A DNA stretch of 64,000 nt from Paramecium octaurelia (taxonomy: Eukaryota; Ciliophora; Oligohymenophorea; Peniculida; Parameciidae): assembly GCA_905182995.1 (NCBI GenBank), contig CAJJDP010000085.1:172044-236043 (forward strand), given 5' to 3'. The first letter of the stretch is position 1. The number at the start of each line of letters is the position of its first letter. Below the pieces are notes generated by a model, which did not search any database, had not been told where the DNA came from, and saw only the letters and a program-made list of their open reading frames with translations. Below are positions 26,869-38,935 of the stretch, piece by piece. Made by a program: the position numbers and the translations under genes.

Positions 26869-28589
26869 ATGGAGATAGATAATCATCATTTAAACTTCTA
26901 GTTGGAACTCTAATATGCTAGAGCAAGATAACGATAGAGGAGAAGGAATATAATCCTAATTGTATTTGCTATAATGTCCATTTTCTATGTATTCATTCAA
27001 CCAAATCAATATGCCAATAAATAAAATCAGATTCAATATTCTTAAAATAATGGCACTAATGGAGCCATCAACATTACAGAGACCAATTCAACTTTGCTTT
27101 AAATCTAAAAACATTTTGAAATATTAGAGAAATTACTCGCCTCCCAATTTCAAGGAAAATGGACAAATCCATAATTAACTTAAAATGAATTGGCAGAAGC
27201 CAATTTCTATAAAACTTCTTATTAAAATCGCTTTCAAATACAACTTCAATTAAAGCTAATCGAAGGATAGTTCCTAGAGGATTATTACAACCAATTCTCA
27301 TTTTATTTGAATTCGTCATAATTAGTGTTACCCCTTGAAGACAACAACTTTGTATTCGAAAATGTCAGAGGGTCTTTTAGGAGAACTAGTGTTTATGAAA
27401 ATGATCAGTCCAGTGTAGAAATCTATGCTAACTTAACAATGAAATTAAATAATATTAACATGGATAGTGATACCTAAGATGATATTGGCATAGAATTAGA
27501 TGTTCATTATACTTTATATTCAGAAACATTCTCTTTCAGTTGCAATCTTAATACAATAAATGTAAAAGATAATCATAAATTAAGATAGATAGCAAAGCGA
27601 TTATCTATTCCACAATAGTTTCCGTTTTAGGTGTGATTTAATTTATTAGCTGTCTGAAATTGATGAAGGACTTCATAAATGAAAACAGGATGGCTTCCTA
27701 ATTCAGTCTCTTTATATTTGTATTCCTTATGATATTTGATGGCTATTTAGGAATAGTTCATTTCTTTCTTGCACTGCAAAGCGAAGTAATTTATCCATGT
27801 ATTACGTAGTACTTTTTAACCCCAGCCTTCCTTGAATTAGTGTTGTTTTTCTTCTTAGAGTTAAAATTAGCTAAACACATTTGGTAAGAAAGGTTCATCA
27901 ACCTACAGGATAACCTAAATTTAAGAAGAGAACTCTATAGATTTCATCTTAAATTTTACTTGCTGGCTATTATTGTTGTACTTCTACTTTATTACCTTAT
28001 TTACTATAATGTTTTCTTGATTGCCATGAATCTATATTTATTACCATAGATAATACATGTAGCATATAAAGGACAGTATGTAGAATTTGATAAAATCTTT
28101 GTTTTTGGATTATTGTCAACCAGATTATTCATACCTGTATTAGATGCATTCTTAATTTTAGATTTATTATAGAGGTTGTCCTTACAATATACTACATGCT
28201 TAGGTGTCCTATTTAACAGTAACAATTATAATTCTCTTATTTGCTGCACAAGTAGTCCTCTACTATTATCAATGTAAAATTGGACCGAGATTTTTCCTAC
28301 CAAAATGGCTGAGACCTAAATCACATGAATATTTTGTAGAATAACCCGTAGATGGAGAATGTGCAATTTGCATCACTTAATTAACTGAAATGCCAACTGA
28401 ATCTTAATTAGATAATAAGTTTATTGCTAAAATAATTAGTTAGAATTAAAATAAATTAATGGAAACACCTTGTGTATTAATTATTAATTATCTTAGGGTC
28501 ATTATTTTCATTCCATTTGTTTAACTAAATGGATGAATGTCAAATTAAACTGTCCAACTTGTCGTTCTGTACTTCCACCATTAATTTGA
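26869..28589 (+). CDS. Multi-pass membrane RING-finger E3 ubiquitin ligase, Tul1/DSC1-like
   Basis: The N-terminus is cytosolic and basic (ARARQRQRRRN), then comes a membrane helix (IILIVFAIMSIFYVFI), a lumenal domain, and several membrane helices (from about 27690). The segment LFIPIYYRGCPYNILHA and LGPRFF-like KIGPRFFLPKW match the membrane part of fungal Tul1/DSC1, the Golgi/endosome E3 ligase. The C-terminal RING-H2 reads CAIC ... CGHYFHSIC ... CPTC, ending VLPPLI and TGA at 28587. Introns: 28137-28161 (25 nt) and 28474-28496 (23 nt) are clear; one near 27620-27660 is certain but its exact ends are not. About 540 residues. It starts 34 bp after the malic enzyme stop. Likely role: ubiquitination of membrane proteins in the secretory pathway. 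Confidence 0.82.
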
Positions 28590-28668
28590 CTCAAATAATA
28601 TAACAGAGCTTATTAATTATTTTCACTTAAGAATTTAATAACAAATTTACAAAATCAATCCAAAACAC

Positions 28669-29982
28669 TCAAATTTTCGATTTTCTCATTCCTTTCCTTA
28701 ATGAAATCCTTGATTGTCTTTGCTTACTTCTTTACGATATTTGAATTTCCTACGGTAGATTCTCTGTCTCATCCACCAAAACAATATACTTGCTTACCAA
28801 TCCCTAAAAGTACTTCTCGACATCGACATGCATAAACAATTAATTTTTCATATGCATGGCATAGATTTCATTTGTGATATAATGAATTTCTTATCTGTAC
28901 GAGATGGCTTCAGATGGATCTCTGCATATGCGTAATTTCTATTTATAGTATTTTAAATCAAATTTGAATTTCCTTATTATATATTAATCCTGCAAATGAA
29001 TCCTAATTCTATCTCTCATTAATTCAAAAATGAAACAATTTCTCATTTATTAAGCAAAGTCTTTATCTTTCATCACTTGAAACCACATTACAATAGCCTT
29101 ATTTCGTTATGCAGGTTACTTCTCTTTAATTTCTTACTCCCTAATCTTCTCATTTGTTTTTTCCCATTTTGCTATCATTTCCTTCTTATATTGCAAATAA
29201 TTAGCTTCAAATATCAAGACATATTTTTTAATTATCAATATCTTATTAGCTTTTTCAAGCATCCTAACCTTAATGTCGTAGATTATGGCTCTTTGTCTAA
29301 AATATGGGAGTAAGAATTGTCCTTACTTGATTCTTACCATCTTACTAACAATTTTGGCTCTCATCCTCATAGCAATGATAGCATCAACTGTAATTCTTGT
29401 GTTTAGAGTTAAGCCTTTAGTTTCAGCTAATTATTTTCTTAGGACTATCAATATAAACTTAATTTTGAAGGCAGCCAATCTATATTTTTTAATGACTCGT
29501 TTTTTGTGGTAATAAATATTTGCTATCATTTTACCCAATTTAATTACTTAGAGTAGGATTGCCCATTGGTGTTCAAAAAAGAACTTCTACCTCAAAACAA
29601 GGTTAAGTTTTCTTTGTAGTATTTTTTCTTGGTTGGACAATTATTTTGCCTTAATATCAAACTTTTTTTAAATAATAGCTTAATTTTGAGACTACTTTTA
29701 AAAATTTCTAGTGGACAATACTTTTAGAAATCTTTCAGATCTTGAAATTTCATCATTGTATTTATTTTTTTTAATTCTTGCTTATTCTTTATTAGTATTG
29801 ATTATGTATTGAAAGGATCGAGAATTAGTAGAGTGGAGATTGTCATTAGTTGGATTGTCTTATAATGTTTTCACTCTATAATTTTCTTCTTTTTAGATTT
29901 TAGATTGAATGTTGAAAGTGACTTCTGAGTCTTTTCTGGAGATAAAAGAAATGTAAATAAATTCACCTGCTGTTACTGACAT
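28669..29982 (-). CDS. IQ-like, Lys/Arg-rich helical protein, probably ciliary or cytoskeletal
   Basis: The ATG at 29982 starts a polar N-terminus (MSVTAGEFIYISFISRKDSE). The core has repeated basic helical segments, for example AIIAMRMRAKIVSKMVR and IKKYRLAAFKIKF, of the kind that bind calmodulin, then a charged coiled coil (WEKTNEKIREQEIKEKQ). The C-terminus is basic (RSKQRQSRISLRKGMRKSK) with TGA at 28669. The frame changes by one base at a run of six A (29575-29580, plus strand): EVEVLF in one frame continues seamlessly as EHQWAILL in the next. That is best explained by a homopolymer length error or a true 1-nt frameshift. About 437 residues if corrected. No named family is recognised. 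Its start lies about 100 bp from the start of the next, divergent gene. Confidence 0.65.
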
Positions 29983-30079
29983 TTGAAATCCTCTATTATT
30001 AATGACTTATTCGCAATTATGATTGGTTGGGAAAGGGTGAACTTAGGAGATCAATACTTAAAATTCACTAGAACATTAA

Positions 30080-33000
30080 ATGAAACATAGCAATGGACCA
30101 ACAACATTTAGACAGGAAATTTTCAAATATCTATGTTCCATAGCTTTTGTTAAATATGTTTTTCCAGAAATAATCAAGTTATTTTCTTCTTTCTGAATGT
30201 AATAATCAGGTTTCGGTAAGATTAGAGTATGTGAATAAGGAACTTAGACTTGATTATAACTATTTCGAAGGAATATTGATTGTTTAAAAGACATTTTTTA
30301 ATCCTCAAGAAAGATGCTAGATTGACCTAATTATTGTAAAGAATAGGTCTCTTATCTCTTAGTAAAGGTTTCGCTAATTTCTGTTTTAAAATTCTCTCTC
30401 ATATAATTAGTAATATTTATTATCACTATCAGATTTTGGAGATTTATTTATCCATACATTTGGTTCGATGATCTTGTCATTTATTAATGCACAGAAAATA
30501 ACTTAATATACATTTACTACTAATGAACACTCCAATTTATTAAGGGAATTCATTGTGGTTATTGGTTAATAAGATAATTATAGTATTTTAAAAATAATAA
30601 AATCAATGAAGTTTGTATATATTTATTAATTTAATAAACTTCAAATGGAAGAATAAGTCATAAATGTAATTTTCGATCCTAATTTCTAATCTTTTGATTA
30701 AGAATTGGCCAATCTAAGTATGGATAAAATGATGAGCATCTAATTCTCAGAAGAATTATTACAAAAGAATTTTGCAGTTTTGATATCTATATTAAAATAA
30801 TTGCACAAAGGGATGGTACTCTTAAATTCTAAAGTATCAGATAATTCTGATTGGGTCTAAGTATTAAATGTACTTAAAATTAGAAATTGAAAGAAGTTAG
30901 TGAAACTCCAGAATCAAAACAGTAGAACAAGGACACAATTGATCAGATCACTGCTAAATTATAGGAAATATAAGAGGTTTCTCAAAAGGATTATGTAACC
31001 AAAGAAGAATTGGATTAAACTAATCAAAAATTTAGTAAATATTATAAATACATTCCATTTAGATAGAATTGTAAAATAGTAAGAACAGAATTTGCAAGAT
31101 CTGGAAGGAGAATAATCTGCCTAAGCTAAGAAAATAGAAGACTTAAATAATAATTAAGCACAATAATCTGAGTAGTTAAACAAACTAAGTCAAGAAATTG
31201 AAAATGTTAAGAAATAAATGAGTGGTTTCTAAAATGAGTTGCATGAAGTGGAAGAACGCAAACCAGAACAGATTATAATAGAAAAGGAAATAATCAAAGA
31301 AGCCCCCGCTTAGCCAATTGCTTTACCTATTTAATATGCAGGGATCGATGATGAAATAAAAAGATTAAACTAAATCACCCTAGAATTAAGTAAATATGTA
31401 CATTAGAGCTAGAGTAAAAACAAGAATAGTTGTCATAAGAATTAGCGAATTTAAGGGAGGGACTAAATAATATCAAAGTTCCTGAGGAAAATCAACCAGT
31501 AGATTTATCAGATATCAATAAGAAATTGGATGGCCATGAAAGTGAGATTTAATCTTTATTTGAAATTGTTGATAGTGTGAAATAGAAGTTAAAAGATTAA
31601 AATAATAATTAATAATCTGATGTCTTAAGTGAAGAATTCATCTAAATTAAAAATGATATTAAGAAATTGCAATCATAAATTGAGGCTTTGTAAACATAAT
31701 TAAACTTAGCCACTTTTGGATAGGGTTAAGACATGCAGGAGAATCAGGTTGCTTTGATTTTGGCAGAAATAAATAAATTAAGAGATTAATTATAATATTA
31801 TTGTACAACAACAGACTTTTCGAATGAAAATGCTAAGAAAGAAATAAGGATTAAGTTTGTATAAGATCATGCTGATGAAGAGTTAGAAAAGGCAAGAAGG
31901 GAATTCAAAAGTAAAGTAGACAAGAAGGTTGAATAAACAGAAATTGCTAAAATAGAGAAAGATATTATGTTATTGAGAGAACAATTAGGAAAATCATAAT
32001 AGAGAAAATCTTAACCTAATATTGAAACCCCACTGAGACAATCAAATGTAGATAAAGAATTACAAAATTAAATTAAAGAATTGTAACAATCAATAAAAGA
32101 AATTGAGGGGTATATAAGATTTATATCTTTTTAGTGATTTATTGATACACAAAACATAAATGAATTAGAATAATCAATTTACTCATGTAAAATTAGCTGA
32201 ATTGGAGAAAAAGCTTTAAGGAATTCAAACAGATAAAATTTATATTGAATTATAGAATTAAAGAGAATAGATGGATTTAATTAAACGTGATTAAGATTAA
32301 AATAAAATTAAGATAAACAATTTTGGAAAGAAAATTGAATCAATTATAACTAAAGATGAATTATTCNTAAAATAGTAAGAACAGAATTTGCAAGATCTGG
32401 AAGGAGAATAATCTGCCTAAGCTAAGAAAATAGAAGACTTAAATAATAATTAAGCACAATAATCTGAGTAGTTAAACAAACTAAGTCAAGAAATTGAAAA
32501 TGTTAAGAAATAAATGAGTGGTTTCTAAAATGAGTTGCATGAAGTGGAAGAACGCAAACCAGAACAGATTATAATAGAAAAGGAAATAATCAAAGAAGCC
32601 CCCGCTTAGCCAATTGCTTTACCTATTTAATATGCAGGGATCGATGATGAAATAAAAAGATTAAACTAAATCACCCTAGAATTAAGTAAATATGTACATT
32701 AGAGCTAGAGTAAAAACAAGAATAGTTGTCATAAGAATTAGCGAATTTAAGGGAGGGACTAAATAATATCAAAGTTCCTGAGGAAAATCAACCAGTAGAT
32801 TTATCAGATATCAATAAGAAATTGGATGGCCATGAAAGTGAGATTTAATCTTTATTTGAAATTGTTGATAGTGTGAAATAGAAGTTAAAAGATTAAAATA
32901 ATAATTAATAATCTGATGTCTTAAGTGAAGAATTCATCTAAATTAAAAATGATATTAAGAAATTGCAATCATAAATTGAGGCTTTGTAAACATAATTAAA

Positions 33001-34274
33001 CTTAGCCACTTTTGGATAGGGTTAAGACATGCAGGAGAATCAGGTTGCTTTGATTTTGGCAGAAATAAATAAATTAAGAGATTAATTATAATATTATTGT
33101 ACAACAACAGACTTTTCGAATGAAAATGCTAAGAAAGAAATAAGGATTAAGTTTGTATAAGATCATGCTGATGAAGAGTTAGAAAAGGCAAGAAGGGAAT
33201 TCAAAAGTAAAGTAGACAAGAAGGTTGAATAAACAGAAATTGCTAAAATAGAGAAAGATATTATGTTATTGAGAGAACAATTAGGAAAATCATAATAGAG
33301 AAAATCTTAACCTAATATTGAAACCCCACTGAGACAATCAAATGTAGATAAAGAATTACAAAATTAAATTAAAGAATTGTAACAATCAATAAAAGAAATT
33401 GAGGGGTATATAAGATTTATATCTTTTTAGTGATTTATTGATACACAAAACATAAATGAATTAGAATAATCAATTTACTCATGTAAAATTAGCTGAATTG
33501 GAGAAAAAGCTTTAAGGAATTCAAACAGATAAAATTTATATTGAATTATAGAATTAAAGAGAATAGATGGATTTAATTAAACGTGATTAAGATTAAAATA
33601 AAATTAAGATAAACAATTTTGGAAAGAAAATTGAATCAATTATAACTAAAGATGAATTATTCTAAACTTTTGATCCTAAAATTAAATAAGTAAGAGATGA
33701 AATTCAAAAAGTTGAAGATGAAACTAAATTAAGCATTGACAGAAAAGCTGATGCTTAAGAAGTCAAAGAATTGAATCAAACGTTTTTGGATTAATTGCAA
33801 AAGGTTGTCACTGAACTAATCAAAACATTAGCCAATAAATAAGAAACCAAGAAAGCTTTGATATATCTGGAATAAAAAGTATATTAGAAATTACTATGTA
33901 GATTAATTAAATATTCATGATACTTGAAGGAGATGGATCAAAAGATCAGGATTCCTTATTTGTCAAAAAACCTCTATCTTGGAGTTGTGCCTCATGTGAC
34001 AAGGACTTAGACAAATATAAAGGACAATTAGGAGACTTCAAGAATTGGGCTGTTTTCCCGCCAAAGGAAACATCACCTGAGAGGATGGGCAAAGTAAATT
34101 TTGAGAAATAATAACTAGTTTGGAATTGGTTATAAAAATATGCAAGAAAAATTGAGATCTCACAGGGAAAAATTAGATAAGGATAGGAGTTAAAATGAGA
34201 AAGATTCCAGTTAATAATAATAAAGCATGACATTAAGTCAAAGTTAAACTCAATTACCAAAAATTAAATAATGA
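30080..34274 (+). CDS. Long coiled-coil protein with C-terminal Cys motif (DUF4795/QRICH2-like?)
   Basis: The open frame begins at ATG 30080. The first 270 residues are globular. From about 30865 the sequence is heptad-rich coiled coil (KQQEQNLQDLEGEQ..., LREQLGKSQQRKSQ). After LLIHKTQ and KALIYLEQKINQIFMILEG the C-terminus has VKKPLSWSCASCDKDL, a CxxC pair that recalls the C-terminal domain (DUF4795) of axonemal QRICH2-type proteins; this link is from memory. Clear introns: 19 nt near 30153, 23 nt near 30862, 28 nt near 31040, 25 nt GTATAT..TTTTTAG (33406-33430), 23 nt near 33879, 25 nt at 34094-34118. TGA at 34272. One copy of the 1,295-bp N-flanked duplication must be removed; the real protein is near 900 residues. 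Confidence 0.72.
31072..33662. repeat. N-flanked direct duplication 4 (1,295 bp x2)
   Basis: Copies 31072-32366 and 32368-33662 flank the N at 32367. Both lie within the coiled-coil gene and would double its rod if taken literally. The duplicated unit begins and ends in mid-codon without relation to heptads, so an assembly join is far more likely than a real repeat. Confidence 0.95.
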
Positions 34275-34349
34275 TGATGTCTTTATTTCAATATAATTAT
34301 AAAACCAAAATTTATCATATTAAAAGAGATAACTATTTCTTAATTAATT

Positions 34350-36656
34350 ATGAACACAAATAGGTCCTCCTCAACCAAAAGATTTGTAATGAATTCCCCT
34401 TATAAACATCCTTACATATCAGAACCAACACCTGATGTCTCAATCAATTAAGGGTTTGATTTACTCTGGAGATAGCATTCTTTAAAAATATTTTGTGCCA
34501 TCACTAAATTTATTTTGAAGCTAAAAACAGCTGCTGAACGCTATCGATTTAAAACTGTTACGTATAGAATACACGAAATTATTGGAGACTAGTCATCCAA
34601 TTATGATTTTTATTCAGACAAAAACTTAGTCTTTTCAAAAATTTCATTATCTCAATCAATAATTAAATACTTCAATTCTATAATGCCACAAATTTAAATT
34701 GGAGTTATTTAACCAGACAGTAAGGTTAAGTTACTATTAGATTGCTGCATTTTAGTTTTTGTAATTATCAACATATTTTATATTCCTATGGAATTATCAT
34801 TTAAAATCGATTACAACTAGGAAGTAGATTTTTTTTTCAGTACTTTACCTAGTTACATATTCTTATTGGAAATATTACTCAATTTTAATACAGCTTACTA
34901 TTCAGAGGGCATGATACATGAAAGTAGAAAAATGATATTTAAGCATTATATTAAAGGAGATTTCATTAAGGATATAATAGTTGTTATACCCTTTCTCATA
35001 TCATAGTATAATATTCCATATATCAATTTTGTCCTCCTGCTACGAGTTACGAGAGTCACTAAAATGGTTGAGCAAATTGAGGAAATCACATTAATAAGAG
35101 AAAAATTTGCTGCTCCTTTAGATATAATAAAACTCATGTTTTTTATGATCTTTGTTTCCCATATTTTCGGGTGTGCTTGGCATTATATTGGTCAGTATGA
35201 AATTACATAAGACATAGATAATTGTTGGTTAATTAAGTATAATTTAGATAATTCTGATTGGGCCACCAGGTACGTAGCATCTCTATATCTTGCTACTGTT
35301 ACAGCCTTTACTGTAGGTTATGGGGACATAGTGCCATAGACAACATATGAGCAAGCATTTTTGATATTTATGGTACTTGTTACATCTTTAATTTTTGGTT
35401 ATACGATTTCGTCAATTTAAACTATTTTTGGGTAATTAAGAGAGAAAACAGATTTGCATAGGAATAATATGGCAAAAGTAAATTCATATATGAAAAAGCA
35501 TAAATTGAATCCTTTATTGCAAATGAAAGTAAGAAAATATTTAGACTATTTTATTGATGTGGATGACAGTCCAGAACAATTACTAGATAAATTGAATGAT
35601 GACTTGAAATTAGAATTAAAGTCAAATATATATGTTTAAGTGATGAAGACATGTTCAATTTTTTCCAGGTTTTCTGATTAAACATTAAAATAGTTAAGCA
35701 AAGTAGTGAAATCTCAAACTTATATACCAGGTTCAATCATATTCTCATAAGGAGAGTTAATCAATACTGCATGCTTTATCATAAAAGGAGTTGTTGAATT
35801 CAATATCAACAAAGTCTCAATTGCAACCTAATACAAGGGGTCATTAGGATCAAAAGAATTCATTTCATCAGAACAAGCGCATTATAATGCCAAAGCTACA
35901 TAATTTACAGAAGTGGCATATATAACTTAGTAAGAATTTTTTAATGTTCTCAAATCAGATCAAAATAGTTATGAATAATATTGTAGTTTAAGGGATGAAA
36001 TAATATTTAACCTGATACCAATTTAATGTTTGATTTGTAGACGCACTCATGAACTGATGAATTGTCCTATTGTGTTTTATAAGCCTCCCCAATTGAAGAT
36101 AGCATAGGACAAGAGCTTAAATGTCATTTTGGATAGGTTCCCTCATTCCAGGAAAAAGCAACTAAAATCTAAGGCTATTACGAGAATTTAGGAGACTATT
36201 GAGTATGCTTTAGAAGCTGCTTTTGACTATGGAATTATTCAAGAAGAAGTGAACGAGGATTTCTTAATGAGGTGCGGATATAAAGAGAAAAAATAGGGAC
36301 AAGTCAATCCTAGTCATAGTTCTTAGATTGAGCCTGGGAAACAATATATGGATTTGTTGAAACCTCCGAAGTTGTATAAGAAGATATTTCAGTCAAGTGA
36401 ATACAATTAATCAGAATATGCTTAAAATGAGGATGAGAAATAATTGGAGTAGATTCACAAGGAATTTTTGACATTCAAAAAGGAGGAAATTGAAGGGATT
36501 GACAAAAATGAGGAGTTGATATGTTACAGAAAAAAGGAGAATTTGAGTAGCATCCTTAGCAGTTTAAAAGGGAATAAATACAAATTAGAAAATACTAGAA
36601 TAACTCGGATGAAAACTTATAAGTTTAAATCATTTCTCAAGTTTGGGGTTAAGTGA
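34350..36656 (+). CDS. Potassium channel of the EAG/HCN-CNG type with degenerate cyclic-nucleotide-binding domain
   Basis: A single uninterrupted 769-codon frame (ciliate code), unusual here for having no intron. Six membrane segments: S1 LLLDCCILVFVIINIFYIP-like, S2 LLEILLNFNTAYY, S4 with few arginines (LLLRVTRVTKMV), S5 FVSHIFGCAWHYIG. The filter is TVGYGD (residues 321-326), so K+ selective. After S6 comes the C-linker (MAKVNSYMKKHKLNPLLQMK), typical of EAG/HCN channels. The cyclic-nucleotide domain (about 35640-35960) is only weakly conserved and lacks a clear FGE...PR phosphate-binding cassette, so ligand binding is doubtful. The tail has CLICRRTHELMNC, a zinc-knuckle-like motif shared with the channel-like gene at 43885. 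Probably plasma or ciliary membrane, shaping swimming behaviour. Confidence 0.92.
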
Positions 36657-36675
36657 ATAATTAAATATATACTAA

Positions 36676-37025
36676 TCAATCTTCTTTTACTATCCAACAT
36701 TTTTCACATACATCATAATCACATTCTTAGCATCTATATGCTCCTCCGGAAATAGAGCCTCTGCAAACATCGCAAGAATGATATTTCAAAGTAGGAACAT
36801 ATTTCAATCTATTATTGATAAAATATACTCATGTCCGCCTCCACAAATATCTCCCATAACAGGAGGCTATCTGCATTTTACACAATAATATAGATTGCAT
36901 TAGACACATCCATACCTGCACATTGTGTCAACTGGACCGCACTGAGCACAATTCTAGATATGCTTCTTCACCCATTGTAACTTATGATTATTTTGACACA
37001 TATCATTTGCTGCCCAATTAATCAT
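36676..37025 (-). CDS. Small multi-zinc-finger protein (DC1/ZZ-like)
   Basis: The ATG at 37025 gives MINWAANDMCQNNHKLQWV, then paired cysteines and histidines: NCAQCG, YGCVQCNLYYCVKC, ICGGGH, then after a 20-nt intron YHSCDVCRGSISGGAYRCQ and CDYDVCEKC. The second block has the H..C..C...I.G..Y.C..C.YDVC..C spacing of DC1/ZZ zinc fingers. TGA at 36676, only 19 bp from the convergent stop of the potassium channel. About 109 residues. The frame stays open upstream of 37025 to about 37200 with some cysteines, so an upstream exon is possible. Likely a protein-binding finger. Confidence 0.68.
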
Positions 37026-37875
37026 TATTTTTACGATATTATCAATATTAAAATTATCACATAAATTAATGAATAACCAAGAATCTCTAGATAAAGTATT
37101 ACAGCTAGGATAACAATATGAAGAATAGTATAAATCTATTTCAAAGTAGGATATAACAAAGAAAATAAATATAAAATGCTATTGAAATTGTAAATCAAAC
37201 TGAATAACAGATTCTCAAAGACAGAAAAGAAGTTGAAAAATACTTATAACCGAAATGATTAATTTGATTAAATTATACATTTGATGAATCAAATCAACGA
37301 TTTATCACTATATGCATTTAGACAATCTGCATCCATTTTACCTTATTAAATTTATGTTATTTCAAAAGAAAGTAAAAGTTTCTCTCATTTTCATATAATG
37401 AAGGATATTATTTAATGGAATTTATAGAAAAAAATGCATATAGTGTTTCCTAAAATGATTTTATTTATTTAATCAGTTAGTAATTGTTGACTTTGATGAT
37501 TTTTGGTTAATAACACATAACTATATTAGAATTTCAATAGCTATCTTGATTCAAATTTAAATTTATATCAATTTAGTAATAAAAACAATGAAGCCTTATG
37601 CCATTTGATTTAAGCATAGTTTAATTGTTTATCTTATTTCCAGAAACAATAATTCTATTATATTAAATTTTATTTAAATGTATTTTCTGATATTCTGATA
37701 ATTAACTTGATTAAAGTATCATTAACAGAAATACTCTTTGAGCTTAAATTCTGAGTACATGTATTTAAAAATCTTAAATTTATATTATATCATAATATCA
37801 AATTAGAATTAATAATAAATTTAATGCAAGCTTAATCAATTGGAGAAGTATTTAGTTTAAGTAATTTAGGATTGT
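37026..37875. other. Intergenic region upstream of the selenoprotein gene
   Basis: AT-rich. A minus-strand frame (about 37026-37205) is open in phase with the small zinc-finger gene and may be its first exon, but this is unproven. The rest contains only short frames. The right part (from 37616) belongs to the duplicated segment. Confidence 0.45.
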
Positions 37876-38853
37876 ATGGAACTGTTTGATGCAAATACTT
37901 ATGGTGATGGTCAGGAAAGAAACTGTGGATCGTGCTATAAACCTCCAACTTATGAAGAAATCGAACAAGAAAGTAGAATAAAGAATATAAAATTGATTCC
38001 TAATGATAAAGAAAAATTCTTGGAACTCATACTCAAGGAACAAGTAATAAACATATATTATTATCACTAGTAAGTGAGATTGGATAAGAACGTACAAGAT
38101 TTGTATGGATAACTTAATTATTCAGGAGTTGTTGAGGAATTAATCCATGCGGAAATATTTAAACATTTTGGCTATGATGATTGTCCATTAAATCATAAAT
38201 TATACTATGCTTTGACGAGGAAGTACATTAAGGATCCTGAATTGAAGAAATAAGTATTCTTTTGGAGAAATAATGTAATGCATGGATCCAAACTTGGATT
38301 GAATGAATAACCACCTGAAATCCAATTGTTGAATTTAGAACAATAGAAAGTTGCTTTATAAGAATTAATGGTTAAAAGTCATAAGGAAAATAGATTACTT
38401 ATTGTTTTTGCAGGCAGTATTACATGACCTCCTTATCGTGAGGCCATGGCTGATTATATTGCATTTGAGTAGAAGTATAGGGAGATTTGCAAATGCATCA
38501 TTGTCTATATAAAGGAAGCCCATTTTGTTGAAAGAGATTAGGAAGGGAAGTTTGTAGATGGATGGCCTATTGGCTTTTATGATTATGAATATCCATAACA
38601 CAAAAGTCAGGAAGATAGATTCAAGATGGCTAAGAAGTTGAAGGAGGAATACCAGATTCCTGATGATTTTGAAATTTATTTGGATATTTTCCCTTAGAAT
38701 TAATTTGATGAAACATTTGGAATTTGGCCAGATAACATGGTTGTTTTCAAGGAATGTAAGTTTATCTGGAGGGGAATTGTAAATTTAGATGGTTCAAGAG
38801 ATAAATATCATTCTAAGTTATTGGAGGATCATTTATAGTAACTTAAATATTGA
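37876..38853 (+). CDS. Deiodinase-like selenoprotein (copy 1 of an assembly duplicate)
   Basis: Deiodinases are thioredoxin-fold selenoenzymes that reductively remove iodine; outside animals their substrates are unknown. The ATG at 37876 runs in frame to a TGA at 38425-38427 inside FAGSIT-TGA-PPYRE, which matches the deiodinase active site GSCTUPPF, and continues coding-like for 142 codons to TGA at 38851. Read-through is supported by family features on both sides: LLIVFAGSIT before, IVYIKEAHF...DGW and FGIWPDNMVVFKE after. Sec would be residue 184 of 325. The usual Cys two residues before Sec is Ile here. An N-terminal extension (residues 1-170, unrecognised) has a CGSC motif at residues 17-20. 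No intron. A SECIS follows 15 nt after the stop. Confidence 0.88.
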
Positions 38854-38867
38854 GTTGATTAACTTTA

Positions 38868-38935
38868 ATAATCATTTACATGAATTCTATTGGTAGAAAT
38901 TGGAATATTAATAGAATGAAAAATATGATGATTAT
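38868..38935 (+). promoter_or_regulatory. SECIS element (copy 1)
   Basis: Hairpin in the 3' flank, 15 nt after the stop. Lower helix: 38868-38875 (ATAATCAT) pairs with 38928-38935 (ATGATTAT), 8 bp. Internal loop. Core: ATGA at 38880-38883 faces GA at 38918-38919, the tandem G.A pairs of eukaryotic SECIS. Upper helix: 38884-38895 pairs with 38906-38917, 12 bp with two G.U pairs. Apical loop 38896-38905 (GAAATTGGAA) has the unpaired A run on its 5' side. This fits the form I SECIS, which recruits SBP2 and the Sec elongation factor to recode UGA. Confidence 0.85.
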
